A stretch of DNA of 64,000 nt, from contig CM068588.1 of the NCBI GenBank assembly GCA_035048485.1, forward strand, positions 29,220,769-29,284,768, read 5' to 3'. This DNA is from Pteria penguin (taxonomy: Eukaryota > Mollusca > Bivalvia > Pterioida > Pteriidae). This document shows positions 54,121-64,000 of the stretch, one piece after another. The notes beneath the pieces are model-generated. The model did no database searches, was not told the origin of the DNA, and worked only from the letters and a program-made list of their open reading frames with translations. The position numbers were made by a program, and so were the translations under genes. Position 1 is the stretch's first letter; each line of letters opens with the position of its first letter.

Positions 54121-55997
54121 ATGTAATGGAAATCATGGTATATAATGGATGGCGTCATTCAGTAAAATGTAATGGAAATCACGGTATATAATGGATAACG
54201 TCATTCAGTAAAATGTAATGGAAATGATAGTATATAATGGATGTCGTCATTCAGTAAAATGTAATGGAAATCATGGTATATAATGGATGACGTCATTCAG
54301 TAAAATGTAATGGAAATGATAGTATATAATGGATGACGTCATTCAGTAAAATGTAATGGAAATCATAGTATATAATGGATGACGTCATTCAGTGAAATGT
54401 AATGGAAAAACGGTATACAATGGATGACGACATTCAGTAAAATGTAATGGAAATCACGGTATATAATGGATGACGTCATTTAGTAAAATGTAATGGAAAT
54501 CATGGTATATAATGGATAACGTCATTCAGTAAAATGTAATGGAAATGAGAGTATATAATGGATGACGCCATTCAGTAAAATGTAATGGAAATCACGGTAT
54601 ATAATGGATGACGTCATTCAGTAAAATGTAATGGAAATCATGGTATATTATGGATGACGTCATTCAGTAAAATTTAATGGAAATCACGGTATATAATGGA
54701 TGACGTCATTCAGTAAAATGTAATGGAAATCATGGTATATAATGGATAACGTCATTCAGTAAAATGTAATGGAAATCATGGTATATAATGGATGACGTCA
54801 TTCAGTAAAATGTAATGGAAATCATGATATATAATGGATGACGTCATTCAGTAAAATGTAATGGAAATGATAGTATATAATGGATGACGTCATTCAGTAA
54901 AATGTAATGGAAATCATGGTATATAATGGATGACGTCATTCAGTAAAATGTAATGGAAAACACGGTATATAGTGGATGACGTCATTCAGTAAAATGTAAT
55001 GGAAATCACGGTATATAATGGATAACGTCATTCAGTAAAATGTAATGGAAATCATGATATATAATGGATGACGTCATTCAGTAAAATGTAATGGAAATGA
55101 TAGTATATAATGGATAACGTCTTTCAGTAAAATGTAATGGAAATCACGGTATATAAGGAAGTTATTCAGTAACAATGTACAAATCTTGATTTGTTCTCAA
55201 TTTACAGATTTCTACTTTATTGAATGTTTTGAGATAATATATATCCAGATGTTGTCATTTGTGTAATACTTATGACTTACTGTTTACTTCAATATTTCCT
55301 TTAATATGTCTTTATCTTCTTGTATTTGATACGATCTTTATAGTTTACGAAACATTTGACAAACACTGGTATTGTTACGTTTCTGAAGATCAGTTGTGAA
55401 GAGCGATATCGTGATCACTGTACAACACAAAGCACCATCGCCTATGTGGTAAAATAGTCCGTTGTTGATATCCAAGATAACACCTATATGCAAATGGCAA
55501 AAATAGCACTTACTAAAGGTCAATATCACTTGTAAGAAATGGTGAATTGTAACAAAAGTTTAACTGAATTTCTAACACCTTAAAATAAAAATACACAGAT
55601 ACTTTAGATTGAACATTTCAAGCCATTTACAGACACAAATAAACTCTGAGAGACTGATTTTCATAAGAGGGTAATATAACTGTTGTAGCTGGGGGTCAGT
55701 GAGTAGGACCTCATATTCAACATACCAAAGCTCACTTGGATATCTCAAAGCACAGCTAAAAACTTCATGAAATTCAAGTTTTCATGAAAGTAAAACACTC
55801 GCAAAATGCGTTCAAATGTGATAAAATTCGAACTTCAAACCCCCCCCCCCCAAAGAAAATTAAAATAAGAAAAGAAACCCCTCAGAATCAAAAACATAGA
55901 ATAAAAACCAAACTGAAAGAACTATGATATACCTATGATGCATTGTATTGATCTATATTGTAGATAACACATATGATCCACAATCATGGATCATGGA

Positions 55998-56034
55998 CCA
56001 TGATTTCCATTACATTATACTGAATGACGTGATA
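55998..56034 (-). repeat. Inverted orphan unit of the 46-bp satellite
   Basis: CCATGATTTCCATTACATTA followed by TACTGAATGACGTGATA is the reverse complement of 37 bases of the satellite unit with few changes (Ta for aa, GTGAT for GTCAT). It lies 0.85 kb past the array end. Confidence 0.85.
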
Positions 56035-58282
56035 CATGATCGAGTTTTGACAACACAGATCTTTTATTTTATCGTTGATATTACTTTTGTATATCACGCA
56101 ATTTGAAAATTATAAATAAAGTACATGTATGTACAAACTAACTTAAAAACCAAAAACCTATACAGACCCCCCCCCAAAGACAAGAGAAGAAAATAAAACA
56201 AAACAAAGCAAAACAAATATAAATTAATGAATTAAAAGAATAAAAATAAAATTAAATTTTGAAAAACCCAGGAAAACTTCATACATAGGGCCTCCTGCTG
56301 AAAACACATTCTACGTTTATAAAATGTAAATATAGGTAAGTCATTGACCTCTTGAATCCAACTCAGGATGAGTTTCAATACAGGAGTAAGCATGTCCTGT
56401 TGATTCAATGATTGAGCATCGTCAAGGTTATTTAAACATAAAAATCTGTCGACTACAGCAATACGTATTCAAAAGGTATATTTGAACATCATGTCCAAGG
56501 TGGCATTTAGTGGAATGTAATATACTATCGTGATTATCATATAACCCCTTTCCAATATGTTTTATATACTACCTGCAAAAACAACAAGGAATTTACAAAT
56601 ATACAGTATAGAAAAGGATATAGTGTTCTAATTCTTAATTTTAAATACATGTACAATTGTATTTTATCCTATGTGAGCGCTTGATTGCAAGGTAGCACAT
56701 GCTTTAGTAGGAGCACAAAGTTTATTTTTAATTACATGTATATAACACTACAATGCAGAAAATGACAATAATATTTGACGAGAAAAATTTCCTAGTGGTA
56801 ATGGAAGTGAGGATGACACAAAAACTCAAAGGTTGTATATCACATTTGAAGAAAGACTGTTACTGTAGATAACAATCCATTAATTATAACAAAATACAAT
56901 AAATGTAAGGTTTATTCTTTGATGCATTGTATAAGATTAATTAAAAAGCCAACATAATTTATGTTTAAAACTCCAAGTCATATCGGATATTTCAATAAGT
57001 CAGAAATATTTATGCTCGTAATATGTTTGACAAAGATGCATTTCTATATGTATATATTTAAATATAGATGTCTAAACATTTTTATGTGTACACATCTCTA
57101 TATAGTGGTCTATATTATATGGTAATGGTAAGTAAGTGTAGAGCTTTTATCACCATACCAATACTACTCTTGATGGACCACAGGTACCCAATGGTCTAGC
57201 AATCGAACGACATGAATCAAAGTAAAATATTATTTCCTCGGGGAACTTTACATCATGCGCACTTGTTGTCGTTATCTTTAGATGCATTTCGTACTGTCGT
57301 TTTATAGGTTTCTATATACCGCAATGTATATGTGATCTGGGTATATAATTTCATGCATTTTATCATAGTAACAGTGACCTCGGTAAATGTATCATATACA
57401 GAAGATGCATGTAGAAATACACATACATTTTCAATATACATAGTAGATGTTGATTTTGCTTTTATGCCAATCGACGGATCAGCTATCTCATAAAATCCTC
57501 CACACCTGTTACGTGTCAGAGACCTATTTTTCAAGGGTGGCAATATTCTCATTTTAAGATGTGAAACACCCGGTTCCTTATGATATATCCTTGCTCAATA
57601 CATTTGTCATGTCAAATATAAATCCGGAATTACTTGTTAGTGGTTACAGAGTAAATCTTGGCCGTGTATTACAGAAAGAAATTACTGTGTTAACCCTATA
57701 ACAAATAAATTGTGCCATGATAGGCGATAGAATTGTTTACATGTACGTTTGACGAAAAAAGAGAGCTGCATTAACTTTTATGTATTGGCGATGAAATTAG
57801 GGAAGAGGTGGGGGATACAAAGGGGCTTAATCATACTGGTTATAAGGTTTATTGTCAGTCTTAGTCCAGGCCCGAAGGTAAGGACTTTGATTTAGTGTAG
57901 TGATAGAAATACAGACTCCAAACATGGCTTGTCCTAAATAATACGATTCAAAGATTTAAAAGCTGGGGAAGGAAAGTGGCTTGTTTTCTTCCCTATTTTC
58001 CAACCCTGGTTCTGTAACGCCAATATCCAACAACAAATCCTATAACTTAATCTAAAGTGTAATTTATGTAATCGCTAAGGCTACCATATATAAAGTATTG
58101 AAACTTTAATTCGAAATAATGACAATTTCATCCACCCAGTTTAAAACAGAGCTCTCACCTTTCAACAAAGCGGGAAAGGTGGTACGATTTATTACGACTA
58201 TTTAAATTCTAGCATTACTGTTTCAAATTTCCTTTACATACGTAAGAAATGCATAGAAAAACAAGATCTATTAAGACCAAAT

Positions 58283-58338
58283 ATTATATTATATTATATT
58301 ACATTATATTATACTATATTATATTATATTATATTAAT
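58283..58338. repeat. (TATAT)n-like pentanucleotide repeat
   Basis: About eleven five-base units of the ATATT type with single-base variants. Confidence 0.9.
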
Positions 58339-58666
58339 ATTTTGCAAAGTCGAAGGAAAGACAGCCCCCCCCCCCAAAAAAAAGAAAAAGAAAAAAGAAG
58401 ATAGAAAGAAAAAGCGTGCCCTAAGGAAGTTTTGCCACAAGGAATATCATGCATAATTACTTAAGACTATGCATAGCAGTATTAATTTATTTTATGATAT
58501 AAACCTTACTCTTGTGATACCACGGGCAGTAATTGTGGAAATCTATAACAATTGTAGAACACTAAATACCAAATTAACCACGTAGCAAAAGTCAAACCTC
58601 ATCTAAGGACAAGGCCTATTTCAATAATAATAATATACACTGACTTCATCTAAGTAAGTTTGGAGT

Positions 58667-58910
58667 TTTTAGCTCACCTGAGCAAAAGGTTTAAGTGAGT
58701 TATTGTCATAGCGTGTCGTCCGGCGTCCGTCCGTCATCGTCATCTTTTCACATTTTCGACTTCTTCAGAATCACTGAAAGGATTTTGATGAAACTTTGTA
58801 GGCATGAAATACTCATGGCTATGAGACGTCCACCAAAAGCTTTGTTTATATTCTATCATAAGTTGGGATGTTTACATTTAATTCCGCGTTGTATACTAAA
58901 TTTGTAAAGT
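58667..58910 (+). repeat. Dispersed repeat starting AGCTCACCTGAGC
   Basis: Begins with TTTTTAGCTCACCTGAGCAA and continues with 'cggcgtccgtccgtc', CACATTTTCGACTTCTTCAG and TTTTGATGAAACTTTGTAGG. This opening is that of a very common interspersed repeat in bivalve genomes, as I remember it. Only one copy is in the window. Confidence 0.6.
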
Positions 58911-61209
58911 TTTTCAGAGTGGTATTCCTCGTTCGCTTATACAATTTTGAATTCTTTTGAACACCCACAATGAAAAACATTCTAAGAGAAAAGCTTATAC
59001 TAATGTCAAAGTATTTCAGGCGAAAAGCGATTCAAAATGTTGCATCTAGCTTTTGAGACAGGTCTTGCTTAGCGTGATGACACATAAATGAAAATCAAAA
59101 GGAGAAAGAGGAGACAGGTGTAAAGAAACAAGAAGGATGAGACAACCCCCCCCCCCCCAAAAAAAAAAAAAGAAAAAAAAACAACAACAAAAACAAAACA
59201 AAACAACAACAACAACAAAACAAACAAAACAAAACAAACAAAAAAACCCCAACAAAACAAACAAAACAAAACACCCCCCCCCCCCAAAAAAAAACCCACT
59301 GGCTGTTGTTCACTTGGATTATCTGTGTTACAAAACGAAAATGGCTCTATTAAGGGCCAAGGGCATTCATTTGGCTTTTGTAAGAACGTGTGTACTTTAA
59401 TTTCAAATAAAAACATTGTTCAATAAACATCATTTAATATATTTATAATAGTACATTTTAAATCGGTGCAAAGTCGACTCGAAGTCAAACACAGACGTAC
59501 TATACGTCTTCAAGTTCATCGAACAAGGACAGGTGTCAAATGAGTGTAAATGCTCTATCGAAGCACACAATGCTTCTTGATATCATTGGTGCGCATTTGA
59601 ATCAGATTGGTGTCAAATTTTTGTAGTGGTACCGGTGACCCAAACGGCGATCGGGCGATATTCTGCCAAACTTTTTCGACCTTTTGCTGGAAGACCATGG
59701 GTCAGACACTGGTAGATGTCATCTGATTGCTTCTATGATCACTGGCCGACAGCTGCCAGTACACCATGCGATATAAAAAAAATCGTACGGGTCCCAAACC
59801 GACTCGAAGCATCCGTGTCTCCGTCAGAAATCCGTTGCACTCCATGCTATTACTTGTATATTTTGTTGAAGGTTTATTGGTACATGTATATTATTAGCCT
59901 ATACTATCTTTCGGAGTGTATTCATGTTTCATGTCTTAAAAGTGACTTTTCTTGAGAAAATCTGAAGCTGCAGAAACTTTGCCGAAACACTCGAGATACA
60001 TGTAGCTAAATTCGAGCGCTTTATGTATCTCGAAGGGTAAAATTCCGATATCCGCCCGGGCTTAAATCACCTGTCGGGCTCCATTCGGTCACACGTCACA
60101 TTCGGGTTTGTGTGGTGGTCGGTGGTTTGTCTGATAATCATCAGATAATCGTCATGGACCCCAGAAAAATACACCCTCCCTCCTCCCTCAAATTTCATGG
60201 ATGTCAAAGCTGTCTTGAGAGTATCCCGTCGGCTATCGGTAGATCCACTCATTGCATTTTGAAACAGTTAGCCTTTTAAATTTTTAAAGCATCTTTCGCG
60301 TAATCGATTAAAATGTGACTAGTAGTGCATTTATTCATAGGAGAGTAATGAAATTCATTCATGATGCTATTTGTAATGTACAAAATTTCTTAACATAAAG
60401 GAAAAAGATCCCTCCCCGACCACCTGTGACATTCCAGAAACTCAACTTTTGAATGCAAGTTCGGGAAACGGAATTTACTAAAGTGTAGATCATGGACAGA
60501 TATGGACACTGGTCCAGATGATGTTTTAAACGGTGTGTTCTCCAATACTTGAGATATTTTTCGTGAAAATGTAGAATTGTTTTAATAGAATTTATTAGAT
60601 TCAATTATTACCATTAATATTGTATATGTATTGCATCATTCAAAATCATTTAGTGTTCATTAACATCCGGAAAATAATTCGGTTCCGTTCGGATTCAGAT
60701 CTGTAGACTAGATTGTACGACGCGGTTTCATCCGGGTCTTGAATATTAAAGGGACGCTTGATCCTTCTCCGAAAGCACTGTCTTGCGCAGAGTTTTGGAA
60801 GTGTGTGAGTATTGTGCATATTTGATACATTTATCTGTAAATACTCTTTGTAAGAGAATGAAAGACATGTATCTTGGAAAGGGGAAAGCGTATGAATTAG
60901 ACATTTCCGTTTTAGTCTCGTCGAAACCGAGTTCTCCAAAAAGTTTTGTACGCAATATTTTAGTCTCACGCGTGTATTGTGTTATCTTTTAAGGTCATTA
61001 ATTGATTAAATTGACAACATGTGTATAATGTTGTTATTGCACTATGCATGTTTTCTTTATGTCTACACTAAGATGTTTAAATGAAAAGTTCGTATCCTTC
61101 TGTTCTGATCATTATTGCGGAAGTGGGACATAAATGGGTTACATAAAACTATGACTTGGACTGGAAAAAAATGTCCGTAATTATAAATCTGCTTTCTAGT
61201 TTCTTCATA
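58911..61209. other. Intergenic, no gene recognised
   Basis: Includes the C/A low-complexity tract at 59,146-59,300. Open frames on both strands near 60.6-61.0 kb overlap and have no family signature. Confidence 0.5.
59146..59300. repeat. C- and A-rich low-complexity tract
   Basis: Poly-C, poly-A and (CAACA)-type units. The overlapping frames give only Lys/Gln/Asn or Phe/Cys/Gly runs. Confidence 0.95.
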
Positions 61210-61384
61210 GGCGGATCTCGAAATTTTTGAAAAGGGGGTTGCAGTCTCCCACATCTAATGTTATGCACTATTAGTTTTGGAAAGGGGGGAGGGGAGTTTG
61301 CAGCCCTAAAATGGTCGAAAATGCCATTTGGGGGGGTTAAATTTTCTGACCCAAATGGGGGAGGGGCAACCCCCTATATCCGCC
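61210..61384. mobile_element. Small inverted-repeat element (GGCGGAT family)
   Basis: Left end GGCGGATCTCGAAATTTTTG, right end CCCCTATATCCGCC; the interior has 'aaagggggttgcagtctccc' and 'gggggaggggcaaccccc'. Shares ends and interior words with the element at 18.1 kb. No coding. Confidence 0.7.
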
Positions 61385-63845
61385 AGTGTTCCTGATTATT
61401 TACAAATAAAATAATATAGTATCAAAATATTGGATAGGATACAAATTGTTCATGGTGCATTATTATTTTATTAGACAACTTATAATAATTTGAGCAGCTG
61501 AAGCACAGTCTTCTCTTCTTCATGGATTCTTTATTTCGGCTGATTGTGACATCATACTAAAATCTGAACAAAGGTAATCCTTGAAACAATCCGAAAATTA
61601 GCTAGGGGATAAACTCTTTGTTCATTATAGACCATAATGGAACTTGCTGAATTATAATTATTTATATTTTGAACACAAGAGCTATAATTTGTAAATGAGT
61701 CAAAATGTACTGCTGAAATTCATTCAGGATTCTTACAATGAGCCAAGACTGACCTGTTATCTCAGGAAACCCACACACTTTTGGGGGACTGGTAACAAGT
61801 ACCCTTTGAAGGGGGAATTTAGACAGCGTTTTCCGGTTGATGAGGAATTTTTATTAATTTACGGTGTTCTTAGAAAATACAATAAATAACAAATGATACA
61901 TGTATCTGATTTAACAAATTTTCTTTTATTAACCAATCCAATATATTCAAAATTTCATTTCATAATTTTATTTTTCTATTTCTGTGTATCAGATTTAGAG
62001 CCCCCATCCTCACTGTCTCAGCTTTATCTAACTGAGACTCAGAAAAAAAGATTCAGACTTGTAGTTTTCCCCTTTTTTTGAAACATCTGGGCATGGCCAT
62101 GTACCTCTGCGATATCAAGTTTTTGTTGTTTAAATAGAATGTTGAATCTTTTTACAGTTAGAACTAAATCTTTTAGGTTTTTTTTTCGGTAACTGTGGCT
62201 ATTATGTAACATGATTTAGAAAATGAAAGAACAAACTAAGCTTATGAACTGAAACCAGAAGCACGTTTCCATGATCACATAAACACTTGTACACCAAATA
62301 TAGTAAGAGAAAAAACTTTTTGTACATGAAAATAAAGTGAAAAGATAGTTTTATCATACATTTTTTTTTCTTGTTTTATCATACATTTTTTTTAAGAAAA
62401 GTGAAAAATTTTACGGACTCACAAAGAGGAATTTTGGGTTGTTTAACGGGAAAAAATGTATCTTTTCAAGGGGGAATGGGGCTGAAATTTGGCTTACATC
62501 TTACATAGCGTTGTTGTTTTTGGTTTTGAAATCAAGTTTTGACACTTTTTTTGTTTACATCTTTTTTAATTCTGTGGTTTTTGCGCATTATATGTACATG
62601 TAAGAGTTTTCTTTGATTTTCATAATGTATGAATATTTTAGAATAATATGATGTTGGTTTTGGTTCAGATTTTGTTTCAGTTTTAAATAAAATATCTGAA
62701 AAGATACTTTTCATAGAGAACATTTTAATACATGTACTTTGTACTTGTACGGGTAATTCTCACTTGTGCTCGCGGTATTCAGGTGAGTGATATATGCTGA
62801 TTTAGGCATCTTGTTAAGTCTCTCATGTATATAATGAAATCTTTTTTCAATCTCCAGATACTAGGATGAGCAGGTCAAGTTGGAGTATTGGATAACCTGA
62901 CTGAGATAATTCAGATCAAAGGAATGAGCTACTTTCATGTTATCAAGTTGAATTGTTGAAAGAAATTTAAAACTGTAATATATGACTCAGGTACTCTACC
63001 ATTTCAACAGAAACATTTCATTATACAGGAAACTGTAATAGGAGTACACATATTGTAGTAAATTAACAAGAAACACTTTTATGGTAATATTGTAATTAAG
63101 TCTTTTAAACTATACAACTAATCATCAAATGTACTTGTGCCGTAGTACTCAGGTAGCTTAGTCCAGAAACTGTCCTACAGAGTATGCTACTATGATTTTG
63201 CGACGAGATATGTTACTGTTGAACTAGACAATTGTCAGTAGGGCCATTTAGTTTCAGTAGGGTTTATTTAGTACATGTACCGTTATGTACTTGTAGTTTT
63301 GTCTTACCACAGATACGTGTAGAAGCTGTCACAATCCATTGCATAAAATCACAGTGTTTTGTGTACATAGTTTCTAAATTTACACCTGGATTAACGATTA
63401 GACTTGCTATGGTTTGTGTAGAGTTTACAAAACACATGGACTGTACTGTATATATATTGTAAATATTACTGGTAAATTATTTATATACATATACATATAT
63501 TACAAGTACCGTAGATTGTAAATGTATACATTCATGAAATATTGGTATATATGTGTATTTATACTGAAAGTATGTTAGTGTATACCGGGTAATCATGGAA
63601 GGTTTCCTTTGGATATGCTGTTCATTCCAAGACAAAGCATTGGCCTTCACTATATAGGATAATAATCCTAATGAGTAATGCGGAATTTATATCTCAAGAG
63701 CTGACATTGTTCAGTTTGTGGTACTACATGTATAGAGTTTAATTGGCTGGAGATAGAAAAATACTATATTTTAGAGATTTACATGTGTACTGCCTTTTGG
63801 ATGAAATAATGAAAACTACATGTGGGTTATATGTCATGGTATGTT
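61385..63845. other. Intergenic, no gene recognised
   Basis: AT-rich with many ACATGTA words. Several T runs near 62,150-62,400. Open frames (for example 61,695-61,889 on the plus strand) are short and carry no signature. It could contain untranslated exon of a gene beyond the window. Confidence 0.5.
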
Positions 63846-64000
63846 ATGGGTTTTGTATACTGTCTTTTGGATGAGACAGTAAAAACTGAGTTCAATTGTC
63901 ATAGCAACTAAGCATGTCACGTAAAAGATTCCTCACTGCTTCAGGTGTGTCAGTTTCAAAAGAATAAATTCCTGTCAGGCTGATGCAGTTACCATATAAG
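63846..64000 (+). mobile_element. Decayed tRNA-derived SINE body, cut by the window end
   Basis: 'cttttggatgagacagtaaaaactgagt', 'catgtcacgtaaaagattcc', TCACTGCTTCAGGTGTGTC and 'ggctgatgcagttaccatata' match in order the body of the SINE family at 14.3, 17.7, 23.1 and 29.7 kb, in plus orientation. The head is missing and divergence is high. Confidence 0.7.

Larger units (their letters stand above)
40796..55160. repeat. 46-bp satellite with TATA and CRE words, about 310 copies
   Basis: The unit reads AATGGAAATCATGGTATATA, ATGGATGACGTCATTCAGTA, AAATGT. Almost every copy has GTATATAATGG. The following motif is TGACGTCA in many copies and AACGTCA, TGTCGTCA, TGGCGTCA or TAGCGTCA in the rest, while CGTCATTCAG is nearly constant. 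Copies differ at only a few fixed positions, so the array is young or homogenised. Higher-order duplications are visible (see next entries). The first unit is degenerate (from 'gtacataatggtaacacc') and the last fades out in 'ggtatataaggaagttattcag'. No coding potential. Confidence 0.98.
55161..58660. other. Right flank of the satellite, no gene recognised
   Basis: AT-rich. Holds one inverted satellite unit (56.0 kb), C runs at 55,841-55,853 and 56,167-56,175, and an (ATATT)n-like run at 58,283-58,338. A minus-strand frame at 57,253-57,552 has no recognisable domain. Confidence 0.55.

Noticed and set aside
40796..55160. CRISPR-like array
   Set aside because: Units are contiguous with no unique spacers and the DNA is clearly animal; it is a satellite.
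57253..57552. Minus-strand frame of 99 codons (NRCGGFYEIADPSIGIKAK)
   Set aside because: The first third looks somewhat like a receptor tail exon with a possible donor, but no partner exon or family could be found, so it was not annotated as a gene.
59046..59416. Phe/Cys/Gly-rich minus-strand frames
   Set aside because: Low-complexity C/A tract, not protein.
61695..61889. 64-codon plus-strand frame
   Set aside because: No domain, no splice context, AT-rich surroundings; chance frame.

Overview
The window looks like nuclear DNA of a bivalve-type mollusc. Split metazoan genes with GT-AG introns are spread through AT-rich DNA dense in ACATGTA words, tRNA-derived SINEs, short inverted-repeat elements and AAGGTCA-bearing dispersed repeats. 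I could not identify the species. Protein calls rest on reading motifs and on remembered family sequences; no search was run.

1-9.95 kb (+): the 3' part of a filamin gene. Thirteen coding exons (1033-8425) join in consistent codon phase and encode about 750 C-terminal residues, corresponding to vertebrate filamin repeats 17 (second half) to 24 with the second hinge. A 3' UTR of roughly 1.5 kb follows. 9.95-13.6 kb is intergenic and mostly mollusc repeats.

13.6-34.2 kb (+): a DSL-family Notch ligand (Delta-like) spread over about 20 kb. Its exons encode a signal peptide, the MNNL/C2 region, the DSL domain, 17 EGF repeats (15 complete ones plus parts of two more in a single 1.8-kb exon), a juxtamembrane segment, one transmembrane helix and a tail of about 56 residues. 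Introns 1, 3 and 8 each hold a different minisatellite (50, 23 and about 52 bp). The 23-bp array starts exactly at the exon 3 splice donor and repeats it many times. Intron 1 also holds a Merlin/ISXO2-type transposase fragment.

37.0-39.2 kb (-): an intronless 716-residue Toll-like receptor with two LRR blocks, a transmembrane helix and a TIR domain whose box 2 and box 3 are unusual. It lies between two inverted copies of an about 110-bp repeat. A near-perfect palindrome with 11-bp flanking direct repeats and a run of 22 G lie just upstream.

40.8-55.2 kb: a 14.4-kb satellite of about 310 copies of a 46-bp unit. Most units carry a TATATAA word and a CRE-like site (often full TGACGTCA). It has several levels of higher-order duplication. 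One inverted orphan unit lies 0.85 kb beyond it. 55.2-64 kb has no gene I can support, only dispersed repeats, an inverted-repeat element and a decayed SINE at the window end.

The three genes (actin cross-linker, Notch ligand, innate receptor) have no evident functional link. The novel material is mainly in the repeats: the CRE/TATA satellite upstream of the TLR, the splice-donor minisatellite in the Notch ligand, and the palindrome.
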